The notes under the pieces were generated by a model. It saw only the letters and a list, made by a program, of their open reading frames with translations, did no database searches and was not told where the DNA came from. A DNA stretch of 32,930 bases from Shouchella lonarensis (GTDB lineage: Bacteria > Bacillota > Bacilli > Bacillales > Bacillaceae_D): the NCBI RefSeq assembly GCF_900096965.1, contig NZ_FMYM01000015.1:1-32930 (forward strand), in the 5' to 3' direction. Position numbers and translations under genes: made by a program. This document shows, piece by piece, positions 6,596-13,864 of the stretch. Numbering within the stretch: position 1 is the first letter of the stretch; every line of letters starts with the position of its first letter.

Positions 6596-7882
6596 ATGGA
6601 CACGTTACATACAATGAATAAGACTGGATTACAGGAACATTATCATATGTTAAAAGGGCAATTTGATCATTTTTGTGCCCAAAATATCTCCTTAAACATG
6701 GCACGCGGAAAGCCGAGTCCTGCACAACTTGATTTATCGATGGATTTATTAAATGTACTCACTCCGAAAGATTGTCTGCAAGTAGAAAACGGCATCGATC
6801 CACGAAATTATGGTGGGCTAGATGGTATTCCTGAAGCAAAAGGATTATTTGCCAAAATGTTTGGGGTACGCAGTTCACAAGTGTTTGTTGGCGGCAATTC
6901 AAGCCTAACATTAATGCACGATCGTGTTGCTCGGGCGATGACACATGGTGTAGAAGATGGATGCTTGCCGTGGTCCAAGCTTCCTAAAGTGAAATTTCTA
7001 TGTCCTGTCCCAAGCTATGACCGTCACTTCGAGATTTGTGCATTGTTCGGGATAGAAATGATTCCCATTGCAATGACAGAAGAAGGGCCGGACATAGATG
7101 AAATAGAGCAACTTGTACGTGAAGATGATGCGATCAAAGGGATGTGGTGTGTCCCGAAGTACAGTAACCCAACTGGTATTACTTATAGTGACGAGGTGGT
7201 TCGTCGATTAGCAAGGATGCAAACAAAGGCACGAGATTTTCGTCTTTTCTGGGACAATGCGTATGCTGTTCACCATTTGACGAACACACCTGATGAGTTA
7301 CGCAACATTTTTGAGGATGTTGCGGGTACAGAAAATGAAAACCGTGTTTACATGTTTGCTTCTACATCAAAAATGACATTTCCTGGCGCAGGTATTTCAG
7401 CATTTATCTCAAGTGAAGCGAATATTACGGCAGCAAAAAAAAGGTTTTTTTCGGTGCAAACAATAGGTGCCGATAAAATAAATCAATTGCGGCATGTCCG
7501 CTTTTTTGAGAAAGTGGGTGGGATTCCCGCATTGATGAAAAAGCATGCCGAAATTTTAAAGCCGAAATTTGCGGAAGTGGATCGCGCATTCACAGCGTCA
7601 TTAGCTGGGAAAGGCATTGCCACGTGGACGAAACCAAAAGGTGGCTATTTTGTTAGCTTAAATGTGCTTGATGGTTGTGCAAAACGGGTTGTGGCGCTTG
7701 CTAAGCAAGCTGGCGTGACGTTAACGACTGCTGGTGCGACATTTCCATATGGCGTTGACCCGCGAGACAGAAATATTCGTATTGCACCAACATATCCGAG
7801 CATGAGTGAGCTAGAGCAAGCGATGAAAATTATTTGTGTTTGTGTAGAGCTAGCTGCTGTAGAAAAATTGCTGGCGGTATGA
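6596..7882 (+). CDS. PLP-dependent aminotransferase, AspT / class Ic type
   Basis: This 428-residue enzyme belongs to fold-type I PLP aminotransferases. Visible motifs are NMARGKPSPAQLDLS near the N-terminus (substrate loop), NYGGLDGIPEAKGLFAKMFG, VFVGGNSSLTLMHD, CPVPSYDRHFEICALFGIEM, WCVPKYSNPTGITYSD (the Asn that contacts PLP), FWDNAYAVHHL (the Asp facing the PLP nitrogen), and ASTSKMTFPGAGISAF with the Schiff-base Lys. The N-terminal R-G-K-P segment and the 425-residue length fit the aspartate aminotransferase Ic group (PF12897) known from actinobacteria and some Bacilli. Likely reaction: aspartate plus 2-oxoglutarate to oxaloacetate plus glutamate, in the cytosol; alanine or another amino donor is possible. 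SD GGGAGGAGCC just before ATG 6596. Confidence 0.88.
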   Translation: MDTLHTMNKTGLQEHYHMLKGQFDHFCAQNISLNMARGKPSPAQLDLSMDLLNVLTPKDCLQVENGIDPRNYGGLDGIPEAKGLFAKMFGVRSSQVFVGGNSSLTLMHDRVARAMTHGVEDGCLPWSKLPKVKFLCPVPSYDRHFEICALFGIEMIPIAMTEEGPDIDEIEQLVREDDAIKGMWCVPKYSNPTGITYSDEVVRRLARMQTKARDFRLFWDNAYAVHHLTNTPDELRNIFEDVAGTENENRVYMFASTSKMTFPGAGISAFISSEANITAAKKRFFSVQTIGADKINQLRHVRFFEKVGGIPALMKKHAEILKPKFAEVDRAFTASLAGKGIATWTKPKGGYFVSLNVLDGCAKRVVALAKQAGVTLTTAGATFPYGVDPRDRNIRIAPTYPSMSELEQAMKIICVCVELAAVEKLLAV

Positions 7883-7926
7883 GCATGCATCTATGACGTC
7901 GTTACGTAGAGATGGAAGTCGTCCTA

Positions 7927-8694
7927 CTAATATGTAGGGCGCGCTTCCCCTTGGTCTGTTAAGATGAGCGGTCCATTTTTTGTGATGGCTATCGTATGTT
8001 CGTACTGAGCAGAGAGTGAGCCATCAATTGTGCGTGCGGTCCAACCGTTATGATCAAGTTTGCTTTCATAGCGACCAATATTAATCATTGGTTCAATGGT
8101 GATCACCATGCCTTCACGCAAGCGTAGTCCTTTGTTTCGTTCCCCAAAATGTAATATTTGTGGGGGCTCATGGAGTGTGGGACCCACGCCATGCCCTGTA
8201 AAATCGCGGACCACGGCATAGCCGGCTGTCTCAGCATGAGTTTGAATTGCATGCCCAATGTCGCCAATACGATGACCGACTTGAGCTTGTGAGATGCCTT
8301 TGTATAGAGACTCATGAGTGACCTTCATCAAATCACGTGCTTCTTTGGAAACGTTGCCAACAGCATATGTCCAAGCGGAATCGGCCAAGGCACCATTCAA
8401 ATTAAATACAGAATCAATCGTGACAATGTCGCCGTTTTTCAGTGGTGTACGACGCGGGAACCCGTGACAAATTTCGTCATTGATCGAGGCGCATGTTGCG
8501 TATTGATAGCCTTTATACCCCTTTTGTTCGGCTGTGGCGTGATGTTTTTTTAAAAACTGCTCAACAAATAAATCAATTTCAGCTGTTGTGATACCCGGCT
8601 TGATGAAGGACGAGAGTGCTTTGTGGCAAGACGCCAGTAATGCTCCCGCTTTTTGCATCAGTGCGATTTCACGGTTTGATTTTAATGTGATCAA
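7927..8694 (-). CDS. Type I methionine aminopeptidase (YflG/MapB-like)
   Basis: This 255-residue cytosolic metallo-enzyme removes the initiator Met from new proteins. All five metal ligands are visible: D94 and D105 in TIDSVFNLNGALAD, H168 in FTGHGVG, E201 in TIEPM and E232 in QYEHT, plus the substrate His77 in ICHGFP. The metal-loop sequence TIDSVFN-x-x-GALADSAWTY is typical of the second Bacillus isoform (YflG) rather than the ribosomal-operon Map, so this is probably an extra copy. No SecC zinc tail is present. It is convergent with the aminotransferase gene, with no clear terminator between them. Confidence 0.9.
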   Translation of the reverse strand: MITLKSNREIALMQKAGALLASCHKALSSFIKPGITTAEIDLFVEQFLKKHHATAEQKGYKGYQYATCASINDEICHGFPRRTPLKNGDIVTIDSVFNLNGALADSAWTYAVGNVSKEARDLMKVTHESLYKGISQAQVGHRIGDIGHAIQTHAETAGYAVVRDFTGHGVGPTLHEPPQILHFGERNKGLRLREGMVITIEPMINIGRYESKLDHNGWTARTIDGSLSAQYEHTIAITKNGPLILTDQGEARPTY

Positions 8695-8868
8695 GATGAT
8701 TACCTACTTTCTTATGGTCAGATTAATATATATAATGTGTAAAGAGAATAACGGTTCATTTTTTTATGTATGTTATTTTAGCATATTGTTTTGTAAGACA
8801 GAAGCGGCTGAGTCAATTTCAACTTTTATTTATGATTATGATGTTTTTATCTAGGGAGGGGAATGACA

Positions 8869-9324
8869 ATGGATGATCGATTATTTAAAACGGCAATGAG
8901 TAAATTTGCAACAGGCGTAACTGTGCTATTAACCGAAGTGGAAGGCAATTACCATGGGATGACAGCAAATGCATTTATGTCAGTTTCTCTTACCCCAAAG
9001 CTGATTGCGGTTTCCATTGCAAATCATGCAAAGTTTAAACCGATGGTAGAAGAAACGGGGACGTTTTCTGTTAATATTTTGTCAGAAGATCGTGCTGACT
9101 TGTCTATGCATTTTGCAGGACAAAAAGAGTCAGAAAATGTTTCTTTTTCGTTTCTAAACGGGTTGCCTGTTGTAGAAGGAGCAATTGCGACCATTGCTTG
9201 TGATGTGCACGATGTCAGTGTTCAAGGTGATCACTCAATTTTTATTGGGAAAGTAAGAGATGTGGTTGTGACGAATGAATCGCCGCTTGTTTATTATGAA
9301 GGTGGTTATAAAAGGATGGTTTAG
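8869..9324 (+). CDS. Flavin reductase-like FMN-binding protein
   Basis: The protein is 151 residues, the size of HpaC-type flavin reductases (PF01613 fold). Motifs are KFATGVTVLLTEVEG at the N-terminus, GMTANAFMSVSLTPKLIAVS (phosphate-binding loop of FMN), and the final strand GDHSIFIGKVRDVVV followed by PLVYYEGGYKRM. Members reduce FMN or FAD with NAD(P)H, often for a partner monooxygenase, but no monooxygenase lies nearby. I prefer ATG 8869 (9 bases after GGAGG at 8855-8859) over ATG 8863, which is only 3 bases from it. The sipW-like gene starts 57 bases after the stop and might be co-transcribed. Confidence 0.88.
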   Translation: MDDRLFKTAMSKFATGVTVLLTEVEGNYHGMTANAFMSVSLTPKLIAVSIANHAKFKPMVEETGTFSVNILSEDRADLSMHFAGQKESENVSFSFLNGLPVVEGAIATIACDVHDVSVQGDHSIFIGKVRDVVVTNESPLVYYEGGYKRMV

Positions 9325-9381
9325 AACTAACGTGTAACCGAGTGATGAAGTATCGCTGTTGCAAACAAGGCAGGTGTCGTG

Positions 9382-9918
9382 ATGAAGCAACACATTATAT
9401 CCGTAATAAAATTGTTAGGTATAGGGATCTTTTCATTTTTATTTTTTGTAGTCATTTTATTTGTTCTCCAAGGAAAAGACGAATATGGGAGAGGGCCCAC
9501 TTTTTTTGGATGGTCTTCTTATACCATATTGTCAAATAGCATGCAGCCATCTTTTAGTAGTGGAGATGTGGTGGTGATGAAGCCAGTAGAGGACATTGAA
9601 GTCACTGTGGATGATATCATTACTTTTATGATGCCAGAACGCCGATTTGTTACCCATCGCGTCACGGATCAATATGTTGAAGAAGGTGTCACTTATTATG
9701 TAACAAAAGGAGACAATAATAATGTCACAGACGAAGATCCTGTTGTGAAGGAACAGATTGTTGGTGTCCACGTGTTCACGATTCCTAAATTAGGTTCACT
9801 TGCGCAGTCTATTCGACAACCGATCGGTTATGTACTACTGATTGCTTTGCCAATTGCAATTTATTTATTGCTCACGCTCTATGAAATCATCAGAAAACGT
9901 TCTAACGAGAAGTCTTAG
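9382..9918 (+). CDS. sipW: Signal peptidase I, SipW / ER type (S26B)
   Basis: The protein is 178 residues with an N-terminal membrane segment (about 8-30), an extracellular catalytic part and a C-terminal membrane segment (about 148-168). The nucleophile is S53 in TILSNSMQPSFSSGD. The second catalytic residue is H92 in RFVTHRV, where ordinary bacterial signal peptidases have Lys; this Ser-His arrangement defines the ER/SipW type. The later box YVTKGDNNNVTDEDPV carries the conserved G-D-N. In Bacillus subtilis SipW processes TasA and TapA. Here two TasA-like proteins lie downstream, so they are the likely substrates. Start: ATG 9382 (7 bases after AGG) is preferred over GTG 9379. It heads the subtilase/TasA-like locus but is cut off from it by a terminator. 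Confidence 0.93.
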   Translation: MKQHIISVIKLLGIGIFSFLFFVVILFVLQGKDEYGRGPTFFGWSSYTILSNSMQPSFSSGDVVVMKPVEDIEVTVDDIITFMMPERRFVTHRVTDQYVEEGVTYYVTKGDNNNVTDEDPVVKEQIVGVHVFTIPKLGSLAQSIRQPIGYVLLIALPIAIYLLLTLYEIIRKRSNEKS

Positions 9919-9951
9919 AAAGTTGCATTCAAAAGGAATGTCCACTTTAAT

Positions 9952-9998
9952 GCATCCATGCTCTCTAAAGCATTTTTAAAGAGAGGTGGATGCTTTGA
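9952..9998 (+). terminator. Terminator after sipW
   Basis: GCATCC-atg-CTCTCT (9952-9966) pairs with AGAGAG-gt-GGATGC (9980-9993), followed by TTTG. The small internal loop and short T-tract make it moderately strong. Confidence 0.65.
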
Positions 9999-10225
9999 TT
10001 GTTCATGTGCTTTTTTGTGTGAAATTAATGATGATGAGGTCATCGCATAAGTCAAATGGTCCATGGAGTTTCCTGATTTATGGGATTATAATATATAAAT
10101 AGAACTATATTTCGTATGAGTAAAAAGGATCATTTTCAGACAGATGTTTAAAAAGGAACGGTTTGAAGAAAGAACAAAAGGTTCATAAATCCTAGTTACA
10201 AGGGGGGATTTACGTATTAAAAGTG
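9999..10225 (+). other. Non-coding upstream region of the first subtilase
   Basis: AT-rich sequence with no supported gene. It includes TATAATATATAA at 10090-10101 and several A/T tracts. Parts resemble the regions before the second and third subtilases (the run GATCATTTT with nearby G-T-A-A-A-A-A), consistent with duplicated control regions. Confidence 0.4.
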
Positions 10226-10265
10226 TTCTATCTTCACAATAGACAAATCATATGTGAAGATAGAA
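10226..10265. repeat. Perfect 13-bp inverted repeat upstream of the first subtilase promoter
   Basis: TTCTATCTTCACA (10226-10238) and TGTGAAGATAGAA (10253-10265) are exact reverse complements separated by 14 bases. It ends 35 bases before the extended -10. It could be an operator or a hairpin of an upstream transcript. No equivalent was seen before the other two subtilases. Confidence 0.7.
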
Positions 10266-10300
10266 GTGTGAGAAAAGGGCATCCTGTATGTTTATATTTT

Positions 10301-10309
10301 TGCTATAAT
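10301..10309 (+). promoter_or_regulatory. Extended -10 promoter of subtilase 1
   Basis: TGC-TATAAT with TATAAT at 10304-10309 and no good -35. The context TTTTGCTATAATTC recurs at subtilase 3. TATAAT ends 44 bases before the ATG. Confidence 0.6.
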
Positions 10310-10352
10310 TCGATTAGAATCACACACTTACACACGGGGAGAGGATGCTTTC

Positions 10353-12713
10353 ATGAAAAAAGCAACATCAAGATATGCGAAGGTAGCTTGTGCAGCGACA
10401 TTGGCACTAGGTATGGTCGCAAGTTCGTTTACATTTCCGTCGCAACCGTCTTTGGCAGAGAATGGAGAAAAGAAGCATTTGTACATTCAGGATGATATTG
10501 ATTTAGAGAGTGAAGAGACAGTATCAGTCATTGTGGAATTAACGGAAATGCCTGAAAAAGTAGCTGTTGCTACAGCTGAAAAGCTCGGAAAGAAATTGTC
10601 AGAGGAAGAGGCAAAAGAGAAGGTCGAAGGGTCACATGTCGCGTTTGAAGAGGCGCTAGAAGAAGTTTCTAATGAACAATCAGAATATGTTATTGAGAAA
10701 ACATATGAAACCGTATTCAACGGCGCGGCGTTAAGTTTACCGGCCAATCAAGTTGAGGATTTGTTAGAAGTCGAAGGAGTAAAGGCCATTTATAGCAATG
10801 ATACAGTTGAGTTAATTGCTCCCGTTGAAGAGACAAGCCTAGACGATGTTGTGGAGCCATTGATGGCGAATAGTTTACCGCATTTAGGAATTACAGACAT
10901 GCATGTCGATGGTGTGACGGGTGCGGGAATAAAAGTAGGTGTTTTAGATACAGGCATTGATTATCACCACCCAGATCTTACGAATGCTTATAAAGGTGGC
11001 TATGATTTTGTTGATGGTGATGATGATCCAATGGAAGCGACTTATGATGATTGGCTCGAGTCGGGTCTACCAGAATTTAGCGCTTCAGGTCGACCGTATT
11101 ATACGAATCACGGGACACATGTAGCCGGAACAATTGGTGGACAAGCAGACAATGATGTAGACATGGCTGTGCTTGGTGTTGCACCAGATGCAGATCTTTA
11201 TGCGTATCGTGTACTTGGTCCATATGGTAGTGGGTTAACATCAAATGTCATTGCGGCAATTGATCAATCAGTACGTGACGGTATGGACGTCATCAATCTT
11301 TCTCTTGGTGCGAGCGTTAATGACCCAATTTATCCAACAAGTATCGCAACGAATAATGCGTCGCTAGCCGGTGTAACCGTCGTCAATTCAGCAGGGAATG
11401 CTGGGAGTGGACTAGGCACAGTCGGTTCTCCAGGGACAGCGGCATTGCCAATTGGTGTGGGTGCAAGTGATCTACCAGCAACAATAACAGAGTTTTCAAG
11501 TTCGTATGTTTTAGGAGAAGCAACATTGACAGGAGACTTACGTGTTTTAGCGACCTCTTTTGGCGCTGATTTAGCGGCATTTGCGCATGAATCATATGAA
11601 CTGGTTGGCGCAGGTCTTGGATACGCATCAGACTTTGAAACGATCGATGTAGAAGGAAAGATTGCAGTCATTTCTCGTGGTGAAATTACTTTTAACGAGA
11701 AGATTGCTAATGCGAAGGCAAATGGTGCGATAGCAACAATCATTTATAATCATGAGCCGGGTCAAGGGCACATTCCATTTTATCTTGGTGAAAGCCATAG
11801 CTATATTCCGAGCTTTTCACTAACGTATGAGCAAGGAAGTGCGATTGCAGAGAAATTAGAGGAAGGAAGTCAAGTAACGTTTGGTGACATGTCAGAAATG
11901 GTTGCTGGCGGCGACCGGTTGGCAGACTTTAGCTCTCGTGGACCAATTAACGTCACGGCCGCAATTAAACCAGAGATTGTCGCACCAGGCGTCTCAATTT
12001 TATCGACAGTACCATCGTACACAGCAGGCTCTGAGCACGTCGGGAATTATGATATTGCGTACGCTCGGATGTCTGGAACATCGATGTCGGCGCCGCACGT
12101 AACGGGTGTGGTTGCACTTATGCTACAAGCAAATCCTGATTGGACACCGGCTGATGTGAAAACACGGTTAATGAATACAGCTGTTCCCCTTTCTCAAGAA
12201 TACAATGTGTTTGAAGTTGGTGCAGGTCTCATCCAACCAAAAGACGCGGTAGCTACAGATATGATGATTCAAACAACGATTGATGGCTTGCATCTGGAAA
12301 ACGATCGTTTACAGCTTGTCGACGACTTAACGGGTGCTATCAGTTATGGATTTGTGAGCACAAATGATGGGAATATTCGTGAACGGGAGAGCTTACGCTT
12401 TACAAATAGCGGTGAAACAGCGAAGACCTTTAACGTGGATGTTGATTTTCATACTGTCAACGGCACACAAGAAGCTTCTGCAAATGGGATTGTGGCACAA
12501 ACAAATACGGTTGTTTCCGTGCCAGCAGGTAAAACGGTGACAAACAATGTGTTCTTCCTCGGTCCAAAGACAGCAAAGCAAGGGTTATATGGTGGTTACA
12601 TTACGTACACGAATCAAGACGATGATGATGAGGTGTACCGTGTACCATTTGGTGCATATGTAACACCGGAAGCAGTAGAACCATATCCTGTTGGTCGCTC
12701 TTTTAAAGAATAA
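10353..12713 (+). CDS. Secreted subtilisin-like serine protease 1 (S8, Vpr-like)
   Basis: This 786-residue preproprotein has a Sec signal peptide (1 to about 35, PSLA before ENG), an inhibitor I9 propeptide (about 55-155, VSVIVELTEMPEKV and NGAALSLPANQVEDLL), and an S8 catalytic domain with D199 (VGVLDTGIDYHHPDL), H253 (NHGTHVAGTIGG), the oxyanion Asn in NSAGNAG, and S577 (SGTSMSAPHVTG). A protease-associated (PA) insert lies at about 414-505, and a beta-rich C-terminal domain (about 640-786) ends the protein. This is the architecture and length of Bacillus Vpr (about 806 aa). It has no LPXTG or other visible wall anchor, so it is released. SD GAGAGG before ATG. It is strongly similar to the two subtilases downstream, especially the third, and is followed by a TasA-like gene. 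Substrate unknown. Confidence 0.93.
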   Translation: MKKATSRYAKVACAATLALGMVASSFTFPSQPSLAENGEKKHLYIQDDIDLESEETVSVIVELTEMPEKVAVATAEKLGKKLSEEEAKEKVEGSHVAFEEALEEVSNEQSEYVIEKTYETVFNGAALSLPANQVEDLLEVEGVKAIYSNDTVELIAPVEETSLDDVVEPLMANSLPHLGITDMHVDGVTGAGIKVGVLDTGIDYHHPDLTNAYKGGYDFVDGDDDPMEATYDDWLESGLPEFSASGRPYYTNHGTHVAGTIGGQADNDVDMAVLGVAPDADLYAYRVLGPYGSGLTSNVIAAIDQSVRDGMDVINLSLGASVNDPIYPTSIATNNASLAGVTVVNSAGNAGSGLGTVGSPGTAALPIGVGASDLPATITEFSSSYVLGEATLTGDLRVLATSFGADLAAFAHESYELVGAGLGYASDFETIDVEGKIAVISRGEITFNEKIANAKANGAIATIIYNHEPGQGHIPFYLGESHSYIPSFSLTYEQGSAIAEKLEEGSQVTFGDMSEMVAGGDRLADFSSRGPINVTAAIKPEIVAPGVSILSTVPSYTAGSEHVGNYDIAYARMSGTSMSAPHVTGVVALMLQANPDWTPADVKTRLMNTAVPLSQEYNVFEVGAGLIQPKDAVATDMMIQTTIDGLHLENDRLQLVDDLTGAISYGFVSTNDGNIRERESLRFTNSGETAKTFNVDVDFHTVNGTQEASANGIVAQTNTVVSVPAGKTVTNNVFFLGPKTAKQGLYGGYITYTNQDDDDEVYRVPFGAYVTPEAVEPYPVGRSFKE

Positions 12714-12723
12714 TCATGCAATG

Positions 12724-12750
12724 ATAGTGGGGCTCATGTAGCCCTGCTAT
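12724..12750 (+). repeat. 11-bp stem-loop between subtilase 1 and TasA-like 1
   Basis: ATAGTGGGGCT (12724-12734) pairs with AGCCCTGCTAT (12740-12750), all 11 positions including two G-U pairs, with a 5-base loop. No T-tract follows, so transcription should pass. It sits at the same place as a true terminator in the second cassette (19057-19095), and both stems begin ATAG and end CTAT. Confidence 0.6.
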
Positions 12751-12787
12751 GTAGATGAAATTTATCACTCCAAGGGGGAATTCGGAC

Positions 12788-13504
12788 ATGAAGAAATTAA
12801 AAATAGCAATGATTGGTACGGCGTTTGCGGGAGCGATTGTTTTGATGGTAGGAAATAATGGATCTTTTTCATGGTTTACATCAGAAACATCAGCTTCTGG
12901 CCAGCTCACAAACGGTACGTTGGAATTAAATGACGGCAATAACATTTCAGGAAACATTGTTCAGGCAACAAACTTTGCACCGTCACAGCTCATTTTCGGC
13001 GACTGGTTGGAGGTCGGAAATACAGGAACGCTTGATGCACATTTACGTACCACATACTCCCATAGCATCGACGTAGCGGCACCAATTGATGCATATAAAG
13101 TGGGTTACATTGCAATTAAATATACAGTGGCGCCAGACAAGGACGTATACGAAGGCGCGCAGTATGATTTGCAGAAATTGTTTGATGGTGTTACCAATGA
13201 GCGCCAGTCTGCTTCTGTCTCGATGACGCAGGAGAAAAAACTAAACGGCGTTGAAATTTTGACGGGCATTGTGGATGAGGATGCGTATACGGATAATGCA
13301 ACTTCATTTATTTTTGGTGATGGCGCCTTAGATGGAGATAAAAATAAGTTTTGGCAACTTAAGCAAGGGCAGTACATTGATATAAATATTGGCGTGAAAT
13401 TAGACGCAGAAGCGGGTAATGAATATCAAGGTGCTACGTATGAGGCAGTGCTAGATGTTTTAGGGAAACAAACAGATGAGGGAGCATTGTATACAGAAAA
13501 ATAG
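12788..13504 (+). CDS. TasA/camelysin-family secreted protein 1
   Basis: The 238-residue protein opens with a hydrophobic segment (about 5-23, IAMIGTAFAGAIVLMVG) followed by GSFSWFTSETSASGQLTNGT and LEL. This matches the SipW-dependent pattern G-x-W/F-x-x-F-x-D-x-x-x-S-x-x-x-x-x-G-T-L-D-L of TasA and CalY. Next comes FAPSQLIFGDWLEVGNTGTL, like the TasA segment leading into its first strands. TasA forms extracellular biofilm fibres in B. subtilis; CalY (camelysin) is its relative in the B. cereus group. ATG 12788 has GGGGG 9 bases upstream; an earlier in-frame ATG at 12755 has no SD and would put a polar extension before the signal. A Trp at the position aligning to the TasA cleavage site is unusual, so the exact cut is uncertain. 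Confidence 0.85.
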   Translation: MKKLKIAMIGTAFAGAIVLMVGNNGSFSWFTSETSASGQLTNGTLELNDGNNISGNIVQATNFAPSQLIFGDWLEVGNTGTLDAHLRTTYSHSIDVAAPIDAYKVGYIAIKYTVAPDKDVYEGAQYDLQKLFDGVTNERQSASVSMTQEKKLNGVEILTGIVDEDAYTDNATSFIFGDGALDGDKNKFWQLKQGQYIDINIGVKLDAEAGNEYQGATYEAVLDVLGKQTDEGALYTEK

Positions 13505-13516
13505 CATGTTTTCATG

Positions 13517-13546
13517 GACCAGCAACCTATTGCTGGTCTGTTTTTT
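13517..13546 (+). terminator. Terminator of the subtilase 1 / TasA-like 1 unit
   Basis: GACCAGCAA (13517-13525), loop CCTA, TTGCTGGTC (13530-13538), then TG and six T. A perfect 9-bp stem. Confidence 0.9.
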
Positions 13547-13811
13547 ATATGTCCGATTAGTGAATAGGTAGTATGGCCTACATTTGTCTAATATATGTAA
13601 GTTTCATAGTGTGATGGAAACATCTATTTATAGTCATATAAGCTCATTTTTAGTGTGTAAATGTGAAATATGGTAAAAAAGGATGAGATAACTGAATGGA
13701 AATGTTTTTGTACAGGGAGAAATTACCGCGGTGAAAATGAAACGTTGAAGTAAGTGATCTTTTGGAGCGGGAAATAGAAGAGGTTCAGATAGACGATTCT
13801 ATGATCGTTGT
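13547..13811 (+). other. Non-coding upstream region of the second subtilase
   Basis: AT-rich, with no supported gene. It contains scattered matches to the control region of subtilase 3, for example GTACAGGGAGAAA here against GTGCAGGGACAAA there, which suggests a diverged duplicate. No clear operator was seen. Confidence 0.4.
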
Positions 13812-13820
13812 TGTTATAAT
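13812..13820 (+). promoter_or_regulatory. Extended -10 promoter of subtilase 2
   Basis: TGT-TATAAT with TATAAT at 13815-13820, ending 44 bases before the ATG (45 from base to base), as in the other two subtilase genes. No convincing -35 was seen. Confidence 0.55.
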
Positions 13821-13864
13821 TTGATTGATAGCACAAAATTAAACAAGAAAGAGGCCACGAATTT

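Noticed and set aside
7883-7926. Terminator between the aminotransferase and methionine aminopeptidase genes
   Set aside because: Some partial symmetry around GACGTCGTTACGTA, but no convincing stem with a T-tract on either strand.
10223-10495. 90-codon frame across the subtilase 1 promoter
   Set aside because: It runs over the inverted repeat, promoter and start of the subtilase gene, and the only purine-rich run upstream is too far away.
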